A stretch of 64,000 nt of DNA from Cheilinus undulatus (GCF_018320785.1 NC_054866.1:10012487-10076486), one strand, 5' to 3'. Numbered from the stretch's first letter, positions 1 through 10,618 are shown. Program-made: numbers and translations. The notes: generated from the letters alone by a model not told the origin.

Positions 1-366
1 GCCCAGGACTACAATGCAAGGCGCACTACTGAAATGGAAAACCTCAGAGCCCAGATGGAGCCAATCATTGAACGACTTGCATCCAACATCGAAGAGACCA
101 AGTCTGCCCTGATGCCCATTGTTGAGTTTGTGAGTGCCAAGGGTCATGAATGGTTGCAAAACTTGAGAGAGGCTGCTTCGCCTTACATAGAAGAATACAG
201 GGACCAAATCATGGGTGGCATGAGAAATGCAAGGCATCAGGCCAGAAACATCAACACTGAGGATTTGTCTACTCTGCGTGACAATGTTATACCAAAGGCC
301 AATCAAGTAATTACAAAAGTCAAGGAAATCTTCAGCGATATTGCTTCTACCATCAATAAGGCCTAA
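1..366 (+). CDS. apoa1-like: Apolipoprotein A-I/A-IV family protein, 3' part of last exon (gene A)
   Basis: The frame is open from the first base of the window and ends at TAA 364-366, so the gene starts upstream and only its last ~121 residues are here. The protein is a run of amphipathic helices with Pro at helix starts (near MEPIIERLASN and ASPYIEEYRDQ) and regularly spaced charged residues. This is the 11/22-residue repeat pattern of exchangeable apolipoproteins. These proteins are secreted, coat HDL-type lipoproteins and move lipid; apoA-I also activates LCAT. The same helix order and a near-identical 3' UTR occur in the copy at 5.5-7.4 kb, so this is the upstream member of a tandem pair. 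No disabling change is visible in this part. ApoA-I is my first choice and apoA-IV-like cannot be excluded. Confidence 0.85.
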   Translation, partial: AQDYNARRTTEMENLRAQMEPIIERLASNIEETKSALMPIVEFVSAKGHEWLQNLREAASPYIEEYRDQIMGGMRNARHQARNINTEDLSTLRDNVIPKANQVITKVKEIFSDIASTINKA

Positions 367-650
367 CTCCTCTCCTCCCTGTTCCTTTAACCAGCCCATC
401 CTCCCCATCCGTCTAAAATCCATCCCACCTTCCCTGAAAAAAATCACTCAAGAAGCTGACTCCTGTCTCATGAAGCAAAATAGTGGGACTCTCTCTCTCT
501 CCCATGCAAACATCTTACTTTGTTTGACATGCAGGCTTTAATACACACTCATCCACATGCTTCACTCTGCATGTCATGGTGTATTGCTCTCATGTATGTG
601 AATTCACCATCAAGTGTCTGAACCTCTGTGTGATGATTGAAGAACAGATC

Positions 651-656
651 AATAAA
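651..656 (+). terminator. Poly(A) signal of gene A
   Basis: AATAAA lies about 285 bases after the stop codon. The same motif in the same surroundings occurs at 7722 after the second copy, which supports it as the shared, inherited 3' end. Confidence 0.75.
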
Positions 657-671
657 CATCTGACTGTCTTG

Positions 672-1117
672 CAACCATGATCTCTGACTATTATTTCAAC
701 AGTTTCATCACTTAGATGTAGAATAACTCACCTTTTAACCCATTCATGAGTCATCTATACTGAAGCGCACATCGTTTTTACAAATCTGCAGTTCACCTTG
801 TTTTTCAGTAAAGTATCTCCCATACAGATTTTTTGTTGTAAGCTCACATTTTTGATTTCCTGCCAACATAAGAGGTTTGGCTAATAAATAATAAGACCGA
901 GTTTATGAGGATAAAACCACAGTGGGTGTTATTAATTCAAGGTTGGGTTTTCATGCACAACTGCTGTAAGTTTCCAATCAGTGACGTCTTTAGTTCACTG
1001 CTAGCTGCTGATTGAAGTGCATGTTTTTGCTAAGGCATTGGGAAATGATTATTTAAAAGTTAAACAACACATTACATTGAAATCTTTAGTGAAATTGAAC
1101 AAATCAGCAGCTCAATC
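672..1117. other. Intergenic; no gene seen
   Basis: The first ~220 bases repeat the flank of the second apolipoprotein copy (7740-7890), so the tandem duplication extended past the poly(A) site. The rest is AT-rich with no coding signal. Confidence 0.6.
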
Positions 1118-1375
1118 TTTTAGTGCATTAGCTGAGGTGTGTGGGAACACTGCAGGTCATGAAGGTTGTCGTCTGAGACCATGAACAGTCTGACTCCTGA
1201 TCAAAAGGAAGGAGTACATCGTACATGCTATTAAACTTGGATTTTCCAATACAATCCTGAGACAAAACAGCAATGAGTGCATCTGAAAACACCATCGTCA
1301 CCCAGGATGAGAAAAGCACCACAGAGCAAGCCCAATTTTAGGGCCATGTCTGTTTTTTTCTTTGGCATTAAGGTA
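1118..1375 (+). mobile_element. Mariner-type transposase relic
   Basis: The stretch with CAATCCTGAGACAAAA, followed by text reading as the ..KTPSSP.. region of a mariner (DD34D) transposase, matches the better preserved relic at 52.25-52.85 kb. It is short, lacks ends and has frameshifts. Confidence 0.55.
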
Positions 1376-2945
1376 GAAGTGTCAAAGTTAAAGCCATTGG
1401 GCCAAATCTGGCCGGTTATACCCTGCCCGTAAGATCATATCATATCATATTTTTATTACAACTGTCCCACCAGTAGGAGGTCTGCAGATTTCTTCCAGAA
1501 TAAAAATGTAAACTAAACCTTGATGATTTAAAATATCCTTCAGTCATAGAAAGTTTTTAAGTAAGTTTTAAAGTAAATACTATTAATTATTAGATTAGAT
1601 TAAAGTCAGGAATGTGGGAAAGGAAATTATTTTGTTTTTCTTCTCAAATATTCAATTTTGCATATTACAATTATGACCGAAATGTCAAAATTTTGACTTT
1701 TTTTAATTTCCTATTTAGACCTTTAAGGTTTCTAATTTTAATCTTAAGTCATATTTTGACCTTTTCAAATCCTAACTTTGACTTTTAATCCAATATTTTG
1801 AACTTTTAGACCAGGGGTGTCAAACTCAAGGGATTATTCATGTAGGAATTTTTAGAGAGGAGAACACAGCATGGAGAAAATTACTGCAAATCATGTTCAT
1901 ATGGGACTCAATTAACTCAGTGATGTGCATAAAATACTTAAGAAAAATTGGCCTCAAACAGGTTTAAACAGGGGCGTCGAACTCAATCACAGCAGTAGTT
2001 GGATACTGAATTTAGGTCTAACCTGAGAGCCGAACAGGGTCAACATGTCACCATAAACTGTCAACTTCATTTTCACCTGTAAGAAATGATGGAAAACAAT
2101 CTTAGCACTGATGATAGTGAGATTAAAAAAAGTCAAAATGAAAGGCTAAAAGGGTCAAAATCTGAGACTAAAAGTTAAACTGAAAGGGTCAAAACACAAA
2201 ACTAAATGTCAAAATAACACTTTAAATGGCAGACATATGAAATGGAAAGTTGCACTCATGTTTTAAAGGTCAACATATGGGATTAAAAGTAAGAGTTAGG
2301 AGTTGAAAGGTCAAAACATGAGATACAATTCAAAATAATGAGCTAAAAGGTGAAAATATGACTTAAAACTAAAACTGTGAACCTTAAAGGTAAAAAAAAA
2401 ATATAAAAAACAAAGACAAAATCATGAGTGTAAGTCATAACTGTGAGATGCAAAATTGAAAATATGAAAGAAAGCATTTCTTTCTTCTTTCTAACTCCTT
2501 TCTTTTCCCACATTGCTGACTTTAACTTAATTTAACTCTTTTCACTCTTTATTTTCTCACATTTTTATGACTTAATGATATTTTAAATCATTAAGGTTTT
2601 GTTTACTTTTTTTTTCTGGAGGAAATCTGCACATCTCATGTTAGTGGGACAGTTTTAATAAAAATATGATATGATCTTGTGTAGCTTTACCTCAGACCAG
2701 ATTTGGCCCACAGACCATGAGTTGACACCCCTGTTTATACTCACAATTTAAAATGCTAACTCATATTTTAAATTTTAGAACATGACACAACTTTTCAGTT
2801 TATATGTTTGTCTTTTAAAAATGTTAATTCGACCTTTAATTTTGTGTTTTGAGCTTTTGAACTTCTAAGTTTAACCTTTTGTCTCAGATGTTGAGCCTTT
2901 AAACTTTTCATTTTGACTTTTTAAATCTCAGAATCATTTACTGTC
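1376..2945. repeat. Cluster of truncated or nested hAT-like non-autonomous elements
   Basis: Several copies of one family are seen by their ends: CAGGGGTGTCAAACTCAAGG at 1814, CAGGGGCGTCGAACTC at 1969 and GAGTTGACACCCCTG ending at 2733. The copy at 1969-2733 is inverted, and GTTTAAAC/GTTTATAC at its two edges could be an 8-bp target duplication (7 of 8). Interiors are AT-rich runs of a degenerate TTTTGACTTTTAA-type motif. Segments near 1435-1550 and 2580-2665 are inverted relatives (GTCTGCAGATTTC and GGAAATCTGCAC). No coding capacity. Confidence 0.65.
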
Positions 2946-3154
2946 AGGTGGCATCTACCTTGTACACATCAGTGTAATGTTAAAAGTGAGTCTGAGAACT
3001 AAAAATATTAATGAATATTGACTTTTTTTTCAAAGAAGCTGTGTTCATTCAGAAATTATTTCATTACAGCAAATGTGAGAACAAGCCATGCTGTCATGAT
3101 TTTTTCAGTAGAACTTTTTTTGTGAAAATCTGCTGAAGTCATATACACCTTTAT

Positions 3155-3930
3155 GGAAAAGGTCCCCTTGGGGTCTGTGCTGAGTCCAAAGTTGTTTATT
3201 TTGTATATTACTGATGATATTTTACGTTGTCCAAAAAATGGACATTTCTTTGTTCGGGGAAACCCTGACAGAAATTAGTAAACTGAAACATAATTTAACA
3301 ACTTAACATCAATAAGTTACCATTAAATCTTAGCAAAACTACATTCATGTTGTTTGGAGACTGTAACACAGATGTACCAGTACAAATGTTCATTGACAAT
3401 GTCAACATTGAAAAGGTAAATAAAAAAAGTTCTTGGTGTAATTTAAGTCCACAAAGTCTGCTGGAAACCTCGATGTTCAGTCTAAAATGGCAAAGAGCAT
3501 AACCTTAACACATCCTGAACCATAAATCACCGTCTTTATTGTTCTCTGCTTTTACCACATCTATCAAATTCTCTGGAAGTTTGGAGCAACACTTACAAAA
3601 GCCACTGGCAATCTTCATATAAACGTAAACAAAGAGAAATCAGGAGGATCCATAATGTGGGGTACAGGAACACACAAACACAGTTTTAAAATCACCAGCA
3701 GTACAATGTCTAGATCTGCTCACATTTAAAACGGCAATAATCCTCTTTAAGGCAAGACATCATTCACTTCCAGGAAACCTTCAAAGAATGGTTTCAGACA
3801 GAGAATTTGAGAGAAAAACTGAATTAACATCATTTTGGGTCTAGATGGAAAAAAAACCCTCCAAAGAAAGACAAGCATTACAAAACATTATTCCTCCTCC
3901 ATCACTCTCACCTGAGGTAACACACCTGTG
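3155..3930 (+). mobile_element. LINE reverse-transcriptase 3' fragment
   Basis: Translation in shifting frames gives the typical late RT words: a VPQGSVLSPKLF-like motif near 3160-3195, then a LSKTTFMLFG-like motif near 3330-3360 and an FLGV-like word near 3430. The order and spacing fit the C-terminal half of a CR1/L2/Rex-type non-LTR retrotransposon. Several frameshifts and stops show it is dead. Confidence 0.65.
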
Positions 3931-4369
3931 CCTACACATGTCATGATGGACTTATGGATCAGCTCTTTGTCAACGCTACAGACATTTTTTGATCCATTCT
4001 GCTGACGCCCTGAAAAATGTGGGTGCAGTTTGGCTTATATTGTCTGAGAAACTTTAAAAAACTACCCCAAAAAATGTTTCTTTTTCCACCTTGAGGGGTT
4101 AGGCAGGTGTGATCTAGGTGGATTTTACAACAGAGAAGGAAGCAGAACATATTCCTAAAATTTTGAAAAAATAAAGAGTAAAAAAGTAGATAAGGTTAAA
4201 GTCAGGAATGTGGAAAAAGAAATAAATTTTTGTTTTCTTTTCATATTTTCAATTTTGCATTTCACAATTATGGCTTAACCTCATGATGTTGTCTTTTTAT
4301 CTTCATTTTGACCTGTAAGGTTAGAATTTTAATGTAAAGTCATATTTTGACCATTTTGGCTTTCCTCTC

Positions 4370-4517
4370 TTTCAACATCCTCTCCTCCATCATCCTCTTC
4401 TTTCTCTCTGTCCTTGCTTCTTCACCTCCATCATCCTCTTCTTGCTCTCTGTCCTTGCTTCTTCACCTCCATCATCCTCTTCTTGCTCTCTGTCCTTGCT
4501 TCTTCACCTCCATCATG
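4370..4517. repeat. Minisatellite, ~41-bp unit, about 3.5 copies
   Basis: Near-identical tandem units begin TTGCTTCTTCACCTCCATC and are strongly pyrimidine-rich on the + strand. The short reading frame across it is only this repeat. Confidence 0.8.
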
Positions 4518-4664
4518 ATTCCTGCTTCCAGATGATGAGTAGGATCAGGGATACAGGCTGTTAATTCTTTGACTGTGATTGAACTTAGCAGCCTGGATCA
4601 GGATTAGATCTTATTTGGACAAATTCAATGATGAGTGTGTAGAGTTCACAGCTTTAGCTCTTCA

Positions 4665-5433
4665 GATGATTGTGTCAAACTCAAGGCCCGGGGGCAGAAT
4701 TCGGCCCTTGGTACAATTATACCCACTCAGCAAGAGCAGATATTTTTATAATACCTGGCCTATCAGTGAGGTCTGCAGATTTCCTCCAGAATAAAAATGT
4801 TAACTTAACCTTGACAATCTAAAATATCCTTAAGTCATAAAAATTGGAGAAAAGCGTAAAAATGATTGTACAAAAATAAATATTTTCAATTTTGCATTTG
4901 ACAATTATGACTTAAACTCATGAATTTGACTTTTCATCTCCAGTTTTGACAGGATGAAAATTTTAATTTCAAGCGTATTATCTTGAATTTTAATCCTAAA
5001 TTTTGACCTTTTCAACCTGACTTTGACATTTACTTCCATATTTGATTGTTTTAGACTCACTATTTAAAATTTTAACTCATATATTGACCTTTAAAACACA
5101 TGATTTCAAATTTGATTTCATATTTTGACTCTAAAACATGATTGCAACTTTTCATTTCATGTTTTTCTTTTAAAAACATTTGACTTGTGTTTCTACTTGT
5201 TGAACTACTAAGTCTGAATTTTTATTTCAGCTTTTGAGCCTTTAAACTTTTCATTTTGACTTTTTTTTTTAAATCTCAGAACCACCCTTCATCAATGCTA
5301 AGTTTGTTTGCTTCCCCATAATTCATTGCTGGTGTGAATGAGGTTTATAGTTAAATTCTGACTGTGTTCGGCCCTCAGGTTAGACCTAAATTCAGAATCC
5401 AGCTACTGCTGTGATTGAGTTTCACACCTCTGT
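4665..5433 (+). repeat. hAT-like non-autonomous element
   Basis: The left end has GTGTCAAACTCAAGGCCCGG and the right end has CTGTGATTGAGTTTCACACC, both related to the family at 1.4-2.7 kb. The interior is AT-rich and made of degenerate TTTTGAC/TCATATTTTGA words. It lies just before the apolipoprotein exon at 5548. Confidence 0.6.
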
Positions 5434-5547
5434 ATTATCCATTATTTATATGAGTGTTGCTCATTTCTTTGCATTGTAAAAACGTTTTTTGTGTTCACTG
5501 AATAATAAAAGAAATGTTTTCCTGTTTCTCCTCTCCAGACCGCCATC

Positions 5548-5590
5548 ATGAAATACCTGGCTATTGCTCTCACCCTTCTGCTGGCCGTCG
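5548..5590 (+). CDS. Signal-peptide exon of apolipoprotein copy B
   Basis: Acceptor CTCTCCAG ends at 5538. ATG at 5548 lies in ATC-ATG-A context and the donor GTGAGT starts at 5591. The 14 residues are a hydrophobic secretion signal start, like those of fish apoA-I. This exon alone looks healthy; the next exon is where the gene breaks. Confidence 0.75.
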
Positions 5591-5654
5591 GTGAGTTCCG
5601 AATTCTTTAGTTTTGGAGATTAAACAGAGAATCTTCACCTGTCACATGATATTT

Positions 5655-6385
5655 CTGTTATAACTGGCCCATCAGTATGCAGATTTACTCAAGTATAAAA
5701 ATACAAACTTGATTATTTAAGATATCCTTATTAGGTCATAAAATCTGAATAAATAAGGAGTAAAAATAATTAGATTAAAAAGTCAAGAATGTGGGAAAAT
5801 AAATTTATTCATGTTATAATTTCATATTTTCAATTTTTCATTTCACAATAAGGACTCAATATTGGAATTCTGACTTCATATTTCATACTTTAAGCATGTC
5901 AACTCATAATTTTGACTTCTCATATATTTTGAGCTTTTAAATTAATGATTCAAAATTTTGTCATGTTTTGACCTTTATAACTAATTATTTTGTATTTTAT
6001 CTCATATTTTCAACTCTTTACTTTGACTTCACAGTCCCATAGTTTGACCTTTTAGACTCACAATTTAAAATTTGGAATCATATTTTGACTTTTAATTTCA
6101 TGATTACAAATTTTATTTCTATTTTGACCTTTAAAGCTCATAATTTTGACTTTCTTTCTAATATATTTGCCTTATCTTTTAATCCTGCATAATCCTGATC
6201 TTAACCTATCTTTTTAACTTTTTTAACTTCAAAACCTTTTTTTCTAGGTGCAGAGTTGTGTTCAGATTTTATTACTGGTGAAATGAGGTTGAGAGTTTTT
6301 GGTTAAAACGGTGACCCTGTTAGGCCCTCAAGTCAGACCTGAATCCAGATTCCAGCCTCTGCTGTGATTGAATTTGACACCCCTG
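5655..6385 (+). repeat. hAT-like element in intron of copy B
   Basis: The right end reads ATTGAATTTGACACCCCTG and is preceded by AGCCTCTGCTGTG, as in the element ending at 5433. The left end is eroded. The interior consists of AT-rich oligomer words. Confidence 0.55.
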
Positions 6386-7609
6386 ATCTATAACATATTA
6401 CAGCATTTCAAATACTTCTTTCCTGGCATCTTGATGTTTTTGCTTATTTCTCCTTCTGATCCTTCACTTTCTTTGCTCTTCTGGTTCACAGTCTGCTTCC
6501 ATGTCTAGTGATGATGAAACCTCAACACTGGAACAAATGAGAGGTGCTATGGATACAAAATGATATGAGATTAAAGGAATTCTCACAAGAGCCCTGGGTG
6601 AGATTCAGTATCAGCCCCAGAGGTAATGCCAAATAATTTTCCCTCTTTAGTCCCACTTCCTGTCATTCTTGTCTGCTGGCTCATTTATTAATGTTTTCAT
6701 GAGGTCCCTTTAAAGAATCTTTTAGTGATCAGTAGCTCATGGATGATTGTATTAACAGCATGATTGTATGGTTCGGATTACTTATTTACCCAACTTATTT
6801 TCTCTTTCAGGGCAGCGCTGGAAGGAACAATCGAACAAAGATTTGAAGATCATGCGATCAAACACAGACAATGCTCTCCAACACATAATGGCAGCCACAG
6901 CAGAAATGCAGGATTCCGTTAAGAAAGAAATTGAAAGCCTGCAAGAGGAGCTTGAGCCCCACCGTGCCAATCTGACTGAAACTGTCAGTGATCACCCGAC
7001 TCATTACCGCGCCATGATTGAATCCATCACTAGTGAATATTCTGCGAGGCACCAAGCTGAAATGGATGGCCTCAAGGCCAAGCTGGAGCCAATCATGAGA
7101 GAACTAGCACAAAGTGTTCCGAGAAACTGGGATGAAAACAGGACCGCCCTGATGCCAGTTTTGGGAACCTTAAAGTCCAAGGGTGATGAAATGTTGGAAA
7201 ATGCAAAGACGAGGGTTGACCCTTAAGTCCAAGAATACAGGGACCACATGAAACAGTATATGCAGAATGCAGCTCAGCAGGCTCGTAGCATCAACTCTGA
7301 AAATTTGGCCAGCGTGTGTCAGAATGTCCAGCAAAAGGGCGAGGAAGTAGTTGCAAAACTCCAAGAAATCATAGGAGACATTGCTGCTACCTTCACTGCA
7401 GCCTAACTCCTCTCCTCCCTGTTCCTTTAACCAGCCCCTCCTCCCCATCTGTCTAAAATCTATTCCACCTTCCTCTTCATTCCATCTTCCCTGACAAAAA
7501 CCTCCTAAGAAGAAGTTGACTCCTGTCTCATGAAGCAAAATGGCAGGACCCATATGCTCTCTCTCTCCGATGCAGACATCTTACTTTATTTGACATGCAT
7601 GCTTTAATA

Positions 7610-7634
7610 CACACACACACACACACACACACAC
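7610..7634. repeat. (AC)n microsatellite
   Basis: About 12 AC units. The equivalent spot in copy A (near 541-550) has only ACACACTC, so the tract expanded after duplication. Confidence 0.9.
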
Positions 7635-7721
7635 GCTTCACTCTTCATGGCATATTGCTCTCATGTATGTGAATTTACCATCAAGTGTGTGAACCTCTGT
7701 GTGATGATTGAAAAACAGATC

Positions 7722-7727
7722 AATAAA
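7722..7727 (+). terminator. Poly(A) signal of copy B
   Basis: AATAAA in the same context as at 651. Confidence 0.65.
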
Positions 7728-7890
7728 CATCTGACTGTTTTACAGCCATGATCTCTGACTATGATTTCAACAGTTTCATCACTTAGATGTAGAATAACTC
7801 ACCTTTTAACCCATTCATGAGTCGTCTACACTGAAGCACACGTCGTTTTTACAAATCTGCAGTTCACCTTGTTTTCAGTAAAGTATCTCT

Positions 7891-8502
7891 CATCTAAAAT
7901 GAACTCTGAAAAACTGCTAGAGTCATCTAAAAGTTTACCAAAATAAAACACTCTATGAATATAATGGAGGACCTCCAGCTTTGGCAGTTATCTCACAGAG
8001 ACCACATGTTAAGAGAGTCACCGCTGAAAACTAGAAATACAATTTATAGTTAAATGAGGCATCCAGTGACACAGGAGTCATTTCTGCTGAGTGCCCCCAA
8101 AAAATGTGACTCATGACTTTATTAGGGGTTTACTCTAGCTTATTGACTGACATGAGATCTGTTTAAATAAAATCTGGTGTTTTATGAGGTCTATCTTGGG
8201 TCCCACAGGCTCAAAACAGCCACATGAGGCCTTACATGGCACTAAAGATTTAGTGACGACAGAGAGGATGTCCAAGACCATGAATTACTATTATTATTCA
8301 AACTATTATAATCAGTTTTATCAACATCAGTATTTTCTTAATTATAATGCCATCACAAGTAATAATAATAATGATGATATCAAAAATAATAATAATAGCG
8401 ATAAGAGTAGTAATTATTATAATGATAATGTATGAAGAAGAAGAAAAAGCAGGAAGAAGAAGAAATGTAGGAGTTGGGGTCAAGTGGGTACACAGCAGTG
8501 TG
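7891..8502. other. Intergenic with AT-rich trinucleotide-like tract
   Basis: No gene seen. From about 8282 to 8450 the sequence is runs of ATT/AAT/GATAAT, which create spurious Asn/Tyr- and Ile-rich frames. Confidence 0.6.
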
Positions 8503-9417
8503 CAGGGGTCAGCAACCTTTTCTGTTAAAAAGAGTCATTTTTTGCCCAAACCGCCCACCAGAAAATCTTTGAACAGCTGAAAAAAAAACACATCTGAACC
8601 TTGCACTTAAGGCGTTACAGTCAATTAAGTCTGTGTCTACCAAAATAACTGATTGAGAAAACCAGTGTTAATTTCATCAACTAAAACCATTTCTAAAACT
8701 ATTCATCGACAGCCTTTTTTCCATGACAAAAACTAGACTAAAACTGACAAAAACTAAGTTTAGTTTTTGTCAAGATGACTAAAACTAGACTAAAGTGTAA
8801 TGTAGTTTTTGTTGGACATTCAAAATCTATGATATATCTCCACTGTAAGTGAATCGTTCAAAATGCAATTCATCTTTTTTGCCTCTCAGCTGTAGAAAGC
8901 AGGAACCCCAGGTTTAGGAGTGCATAGAACACACTACCATGATTTGGTACCAGATTTAGGCAAGAAAATAAATGCTTGGACTAAAATTAAAGAGTGAAAT
9001 GTAAGGACTTCATATGGACTAAGCTAGACTAAAATGTTTTGAGTTTTTGTCGACTAAAAGTAGACTAAAACTAAAAAGGATAGAAATGACTGAAACGAAA
9101 ATGCATTTCGTTTAAAGACTAAAACTAAAACTAAAATTTAAAATACCTGCCAAAATTAACACTGGAGCAATGGTAGGTGACCATCCATTGATGTTTTATC
9201 ACTGATAAAATCTGTGCTGCACCATAAATATTTATAAAATAAAGGTAGAAGTAAATGTCAAAAGCTACACTTTTTACAGATAAAATAAAATCAACATTGA
9301 ATTTGAATTCTTTTTCATGTTAAAAAAAAATTCCTTTATTTAAATTTCCTGGCACAGCAGAGAGCCACTTGGGAGGGGCAAATGAGCAGCTACGGAACCG
9401 TGGGTTGCTGACCCCTG
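8503..9417. mobile_element. hAT-type non-autonomous element with 15-bp terminal inverted repeats
   Basis: The left end CAGGGGTCAGCAACC (8503-8517) is the exact reverse complement of the right end GGTTGCTGACCCCTG (9403-9417). CAGGGGT is a common start for Charlie-like hAT elements. A second element is nested inside at 8663-9164. The flanking octamers (GCAGTGTG and GCTCAGGG) do not match well, so no target duplication is claimed. Confidence 0.75.
8663..9164. mobile_element. Nested MITE with CAGTGTTAATTT termini
   Basis: CCAGTGTTAATTT at 8662-8674 is the exact inverse of AAATTAACACTGG at 9153-9165. The body is rich in ACTAAAACTAGACTAAA and its complement, so it folds on itself. Flanking octamers GAGAAAAC and GAGCAATG agree at 5 of 8. 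Fragments of the same family appear near 62.27-62.42 kb. Confidence 0.7.
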
Positions 9418-9424
9418 GCTCAGG

Positions 9425-9735
9425 GTCATTGGCATGTTGGAAGGTGAACCTTTAGCCCAGTCTCAGGTACAGAGCACTGCAGAACAATTTCCATGGTGCT
9501 GCCACCACCATGCTTCACTGTTGGGATGGTACTGAGGAGGTGATGAGCAGAGCCTGGTTTTATCCAGACATAATGTTTAGAATCGAGGCCTGACAGCTAA
9601 ATCTTGTTTGTCTCAGAGCAGAGAATCTTGTTTTTACTAGTCTTAGAATTCTTCAGGTGCTCTTTCATGTCTTTTGCACTGAGGAGAGACTTCCTTATAG
9701 GCACTCAGCCATACCTGAGGCCTTTGTTGAGTGTC
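9425..9735 (-). mobile_element. Tc1-like transposase fragment (minus strand)
   Basis: Read on the minus strand, this carries the tail of a Tc1 catalytic domain. GCTGCCACCACCATGCTTCAC is the reverse of the KHGGG-region codons, and CAGAGCAGAGAATCTTG is typical of Tc1 copies in fish. Only a fragment, with no ends. Confidence 0.55.
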
Positions 9736-10618
9736 ATGTTTGACTGTGTGTTAGAAATATGGCAAAGTCAAAAGAATGGTTTCAGAAAGCTAAGTCCCTC
9801 ACAAACAAGGAACAGGATACAAAAAGCAAGGCAAAGGCACTGAATATTCCTATAGACACCGTTGGAAGCATAGTTTCAGTTCAGTACCCACCTTACTGTA
9901 CTCACTGAGGTTTCAGTGAGTACAGTAAGGTGGGTACTGAACATAGGCGGTTTCCATGCCAGAACTCCAAGACATTCACCACTACAGGCCCAAAAGCACA
10001 AGAAAAGTCAGCTCCGATGTGCTCAAAATCATATAAATAAGGCACAGAGGTTTTTGGATTCTGCTCTGTGGAGCGATGAAACAAAACTGGAACTTTTTGG
10101 CATGATGGATCTGCAGTATGTCTGGATGAAGAAGAAAGAAGCATACGCTGAGAACAACACTGCGCCCACAGTTAAGCATGGTGCTGGCTGCTTTGCATCC
10201 TCTGTTACTGGAAACCTGCAGCCTGTGAAAGGCAAGATGGATTCATTGAAGTATCAGGGAAACCTAGGATGCAATGTCAGCATACACACCCAAGAATATT
10301 ACTGAACTGGAGGCCAGTGCACATAAGGAATGGTCTAAGATTCCTCAGGATTCTGGGTATGCACCCTTTTGCAGGAGGTCATAGAAGCAAAAGGGTGCTC
10401 TAAGTACTTAAGATGCTTGCCATGAAGGCTAGAGAAGTTTTAAGTTGCAATCTGAATTTGAATTTGGGGACACTACTTCAAGTATTTGTTGAGTTGACCT
10501 ATTTCAATTGCTTTTGATCGATTTTTTTCATCGCAAAAAAGCAGAAAGTCTGCAATTTTTCACATCAAACCTGATTTTCAAAGGGGGTTTAAATATTTTG
10601 ATTACAACTGTATTCAGG
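9736..10618 (+). mobile_element. Tc1-like transposon relic (plus strand)
   Basis: It opens with a codon run for MAKSKEWFQKAKSLTNKEQ (helix-turn-helix region) near 9760. At 10068-10100 it has LWSDETKLELFG, the strand that carries a catalytic Asp in Tc1 transposases, then the VKHGAGCF region. The right edge near 10578-10618 reads TTGATTACAACTGTAT, like a Tc1-type terminus. The centre is deleted and holds the perfect hairpin at 9879-9942. Dead copy. Confidence 0.65.
9879..9942. repeat. Perfect hairpin: 30-bp arms, 4-nt loop
   Basis: The left arm 9879-9908 and right arm 9913-9942 are exact reverse complements around the loop GGTT. The core is GTACCCACCTTACTGTACTC. It sits in the Tc1 relic, between the DNA-binding and catalytic parts. 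Confidence 0.95.

Larger units (their letters stand above)
5539..7406 (+). pseudogene. Apolipoprotein A-I/A-IV family pseudogene (tandem copy B)
   Basis: The family exon layout can be traced. The signal-peptide exon has ATG at 5548, ends at 5590 and encodes MKYLAIALTLLLAV plus the first base of Gly. Exon 3 is about 6484-6622 (..GSQSASMSSDDE..). The helix-rich exon 4 runs from 6811 to the old stop at 7404-7406. Four faults are visible. First, the dinucleotide before exon 3 (6482-6483) is TG instead of AG. Second, an in-frame TGA lies at 6561-6563. Third, exon 3 ends in phase 2 while exon 4 needs one base fewer after its AG, which suggests a +1 shift at 6811. Fourth, TAA at 7224-7226 stands where copy A has Tyr (ASPY versus VDP-stop), 60 codons before the normal end. 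The reading frame after that stop is still clean, so the loss looks recent. A truncated product from unusual splicing cannot be ruled out. Confidence 0.8.
7407..7890 (+). other. 3' UTR and flank of copy B, duplicated from copy A
   Basis: From the stop codon onward this matches 367-~865 closely, with small indels, including CTCCTCTCCTCCCTGTTCC and the poly(A) region. An (AC)n tract has expanded here. Confidence 0.75.

Noticed and set aside
4347-4535. Ser/Leu-rich small protein frame
   Set aside because: Produced by a 41-bp minisatellite.
6482-6492. Use of TTCACAG at 6485-6491 as a working acceptor for exon 3
   Set aside because: It keeps an AG but shifts the frame and meets TAG within six codons, so it does not rescue the gene.
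7170-7553. 127-codon minus-strand frame across apolipoprotein copy B
   Set aside because: It is the antisense shadow of exon 4 and its 3' UTR; the + strand carries the recognised helices.
8184-8580. Asn/Tyr-rich and Ile-rich frames
   Set aside because: Produced by ATT/AAT microsatellite sequence.
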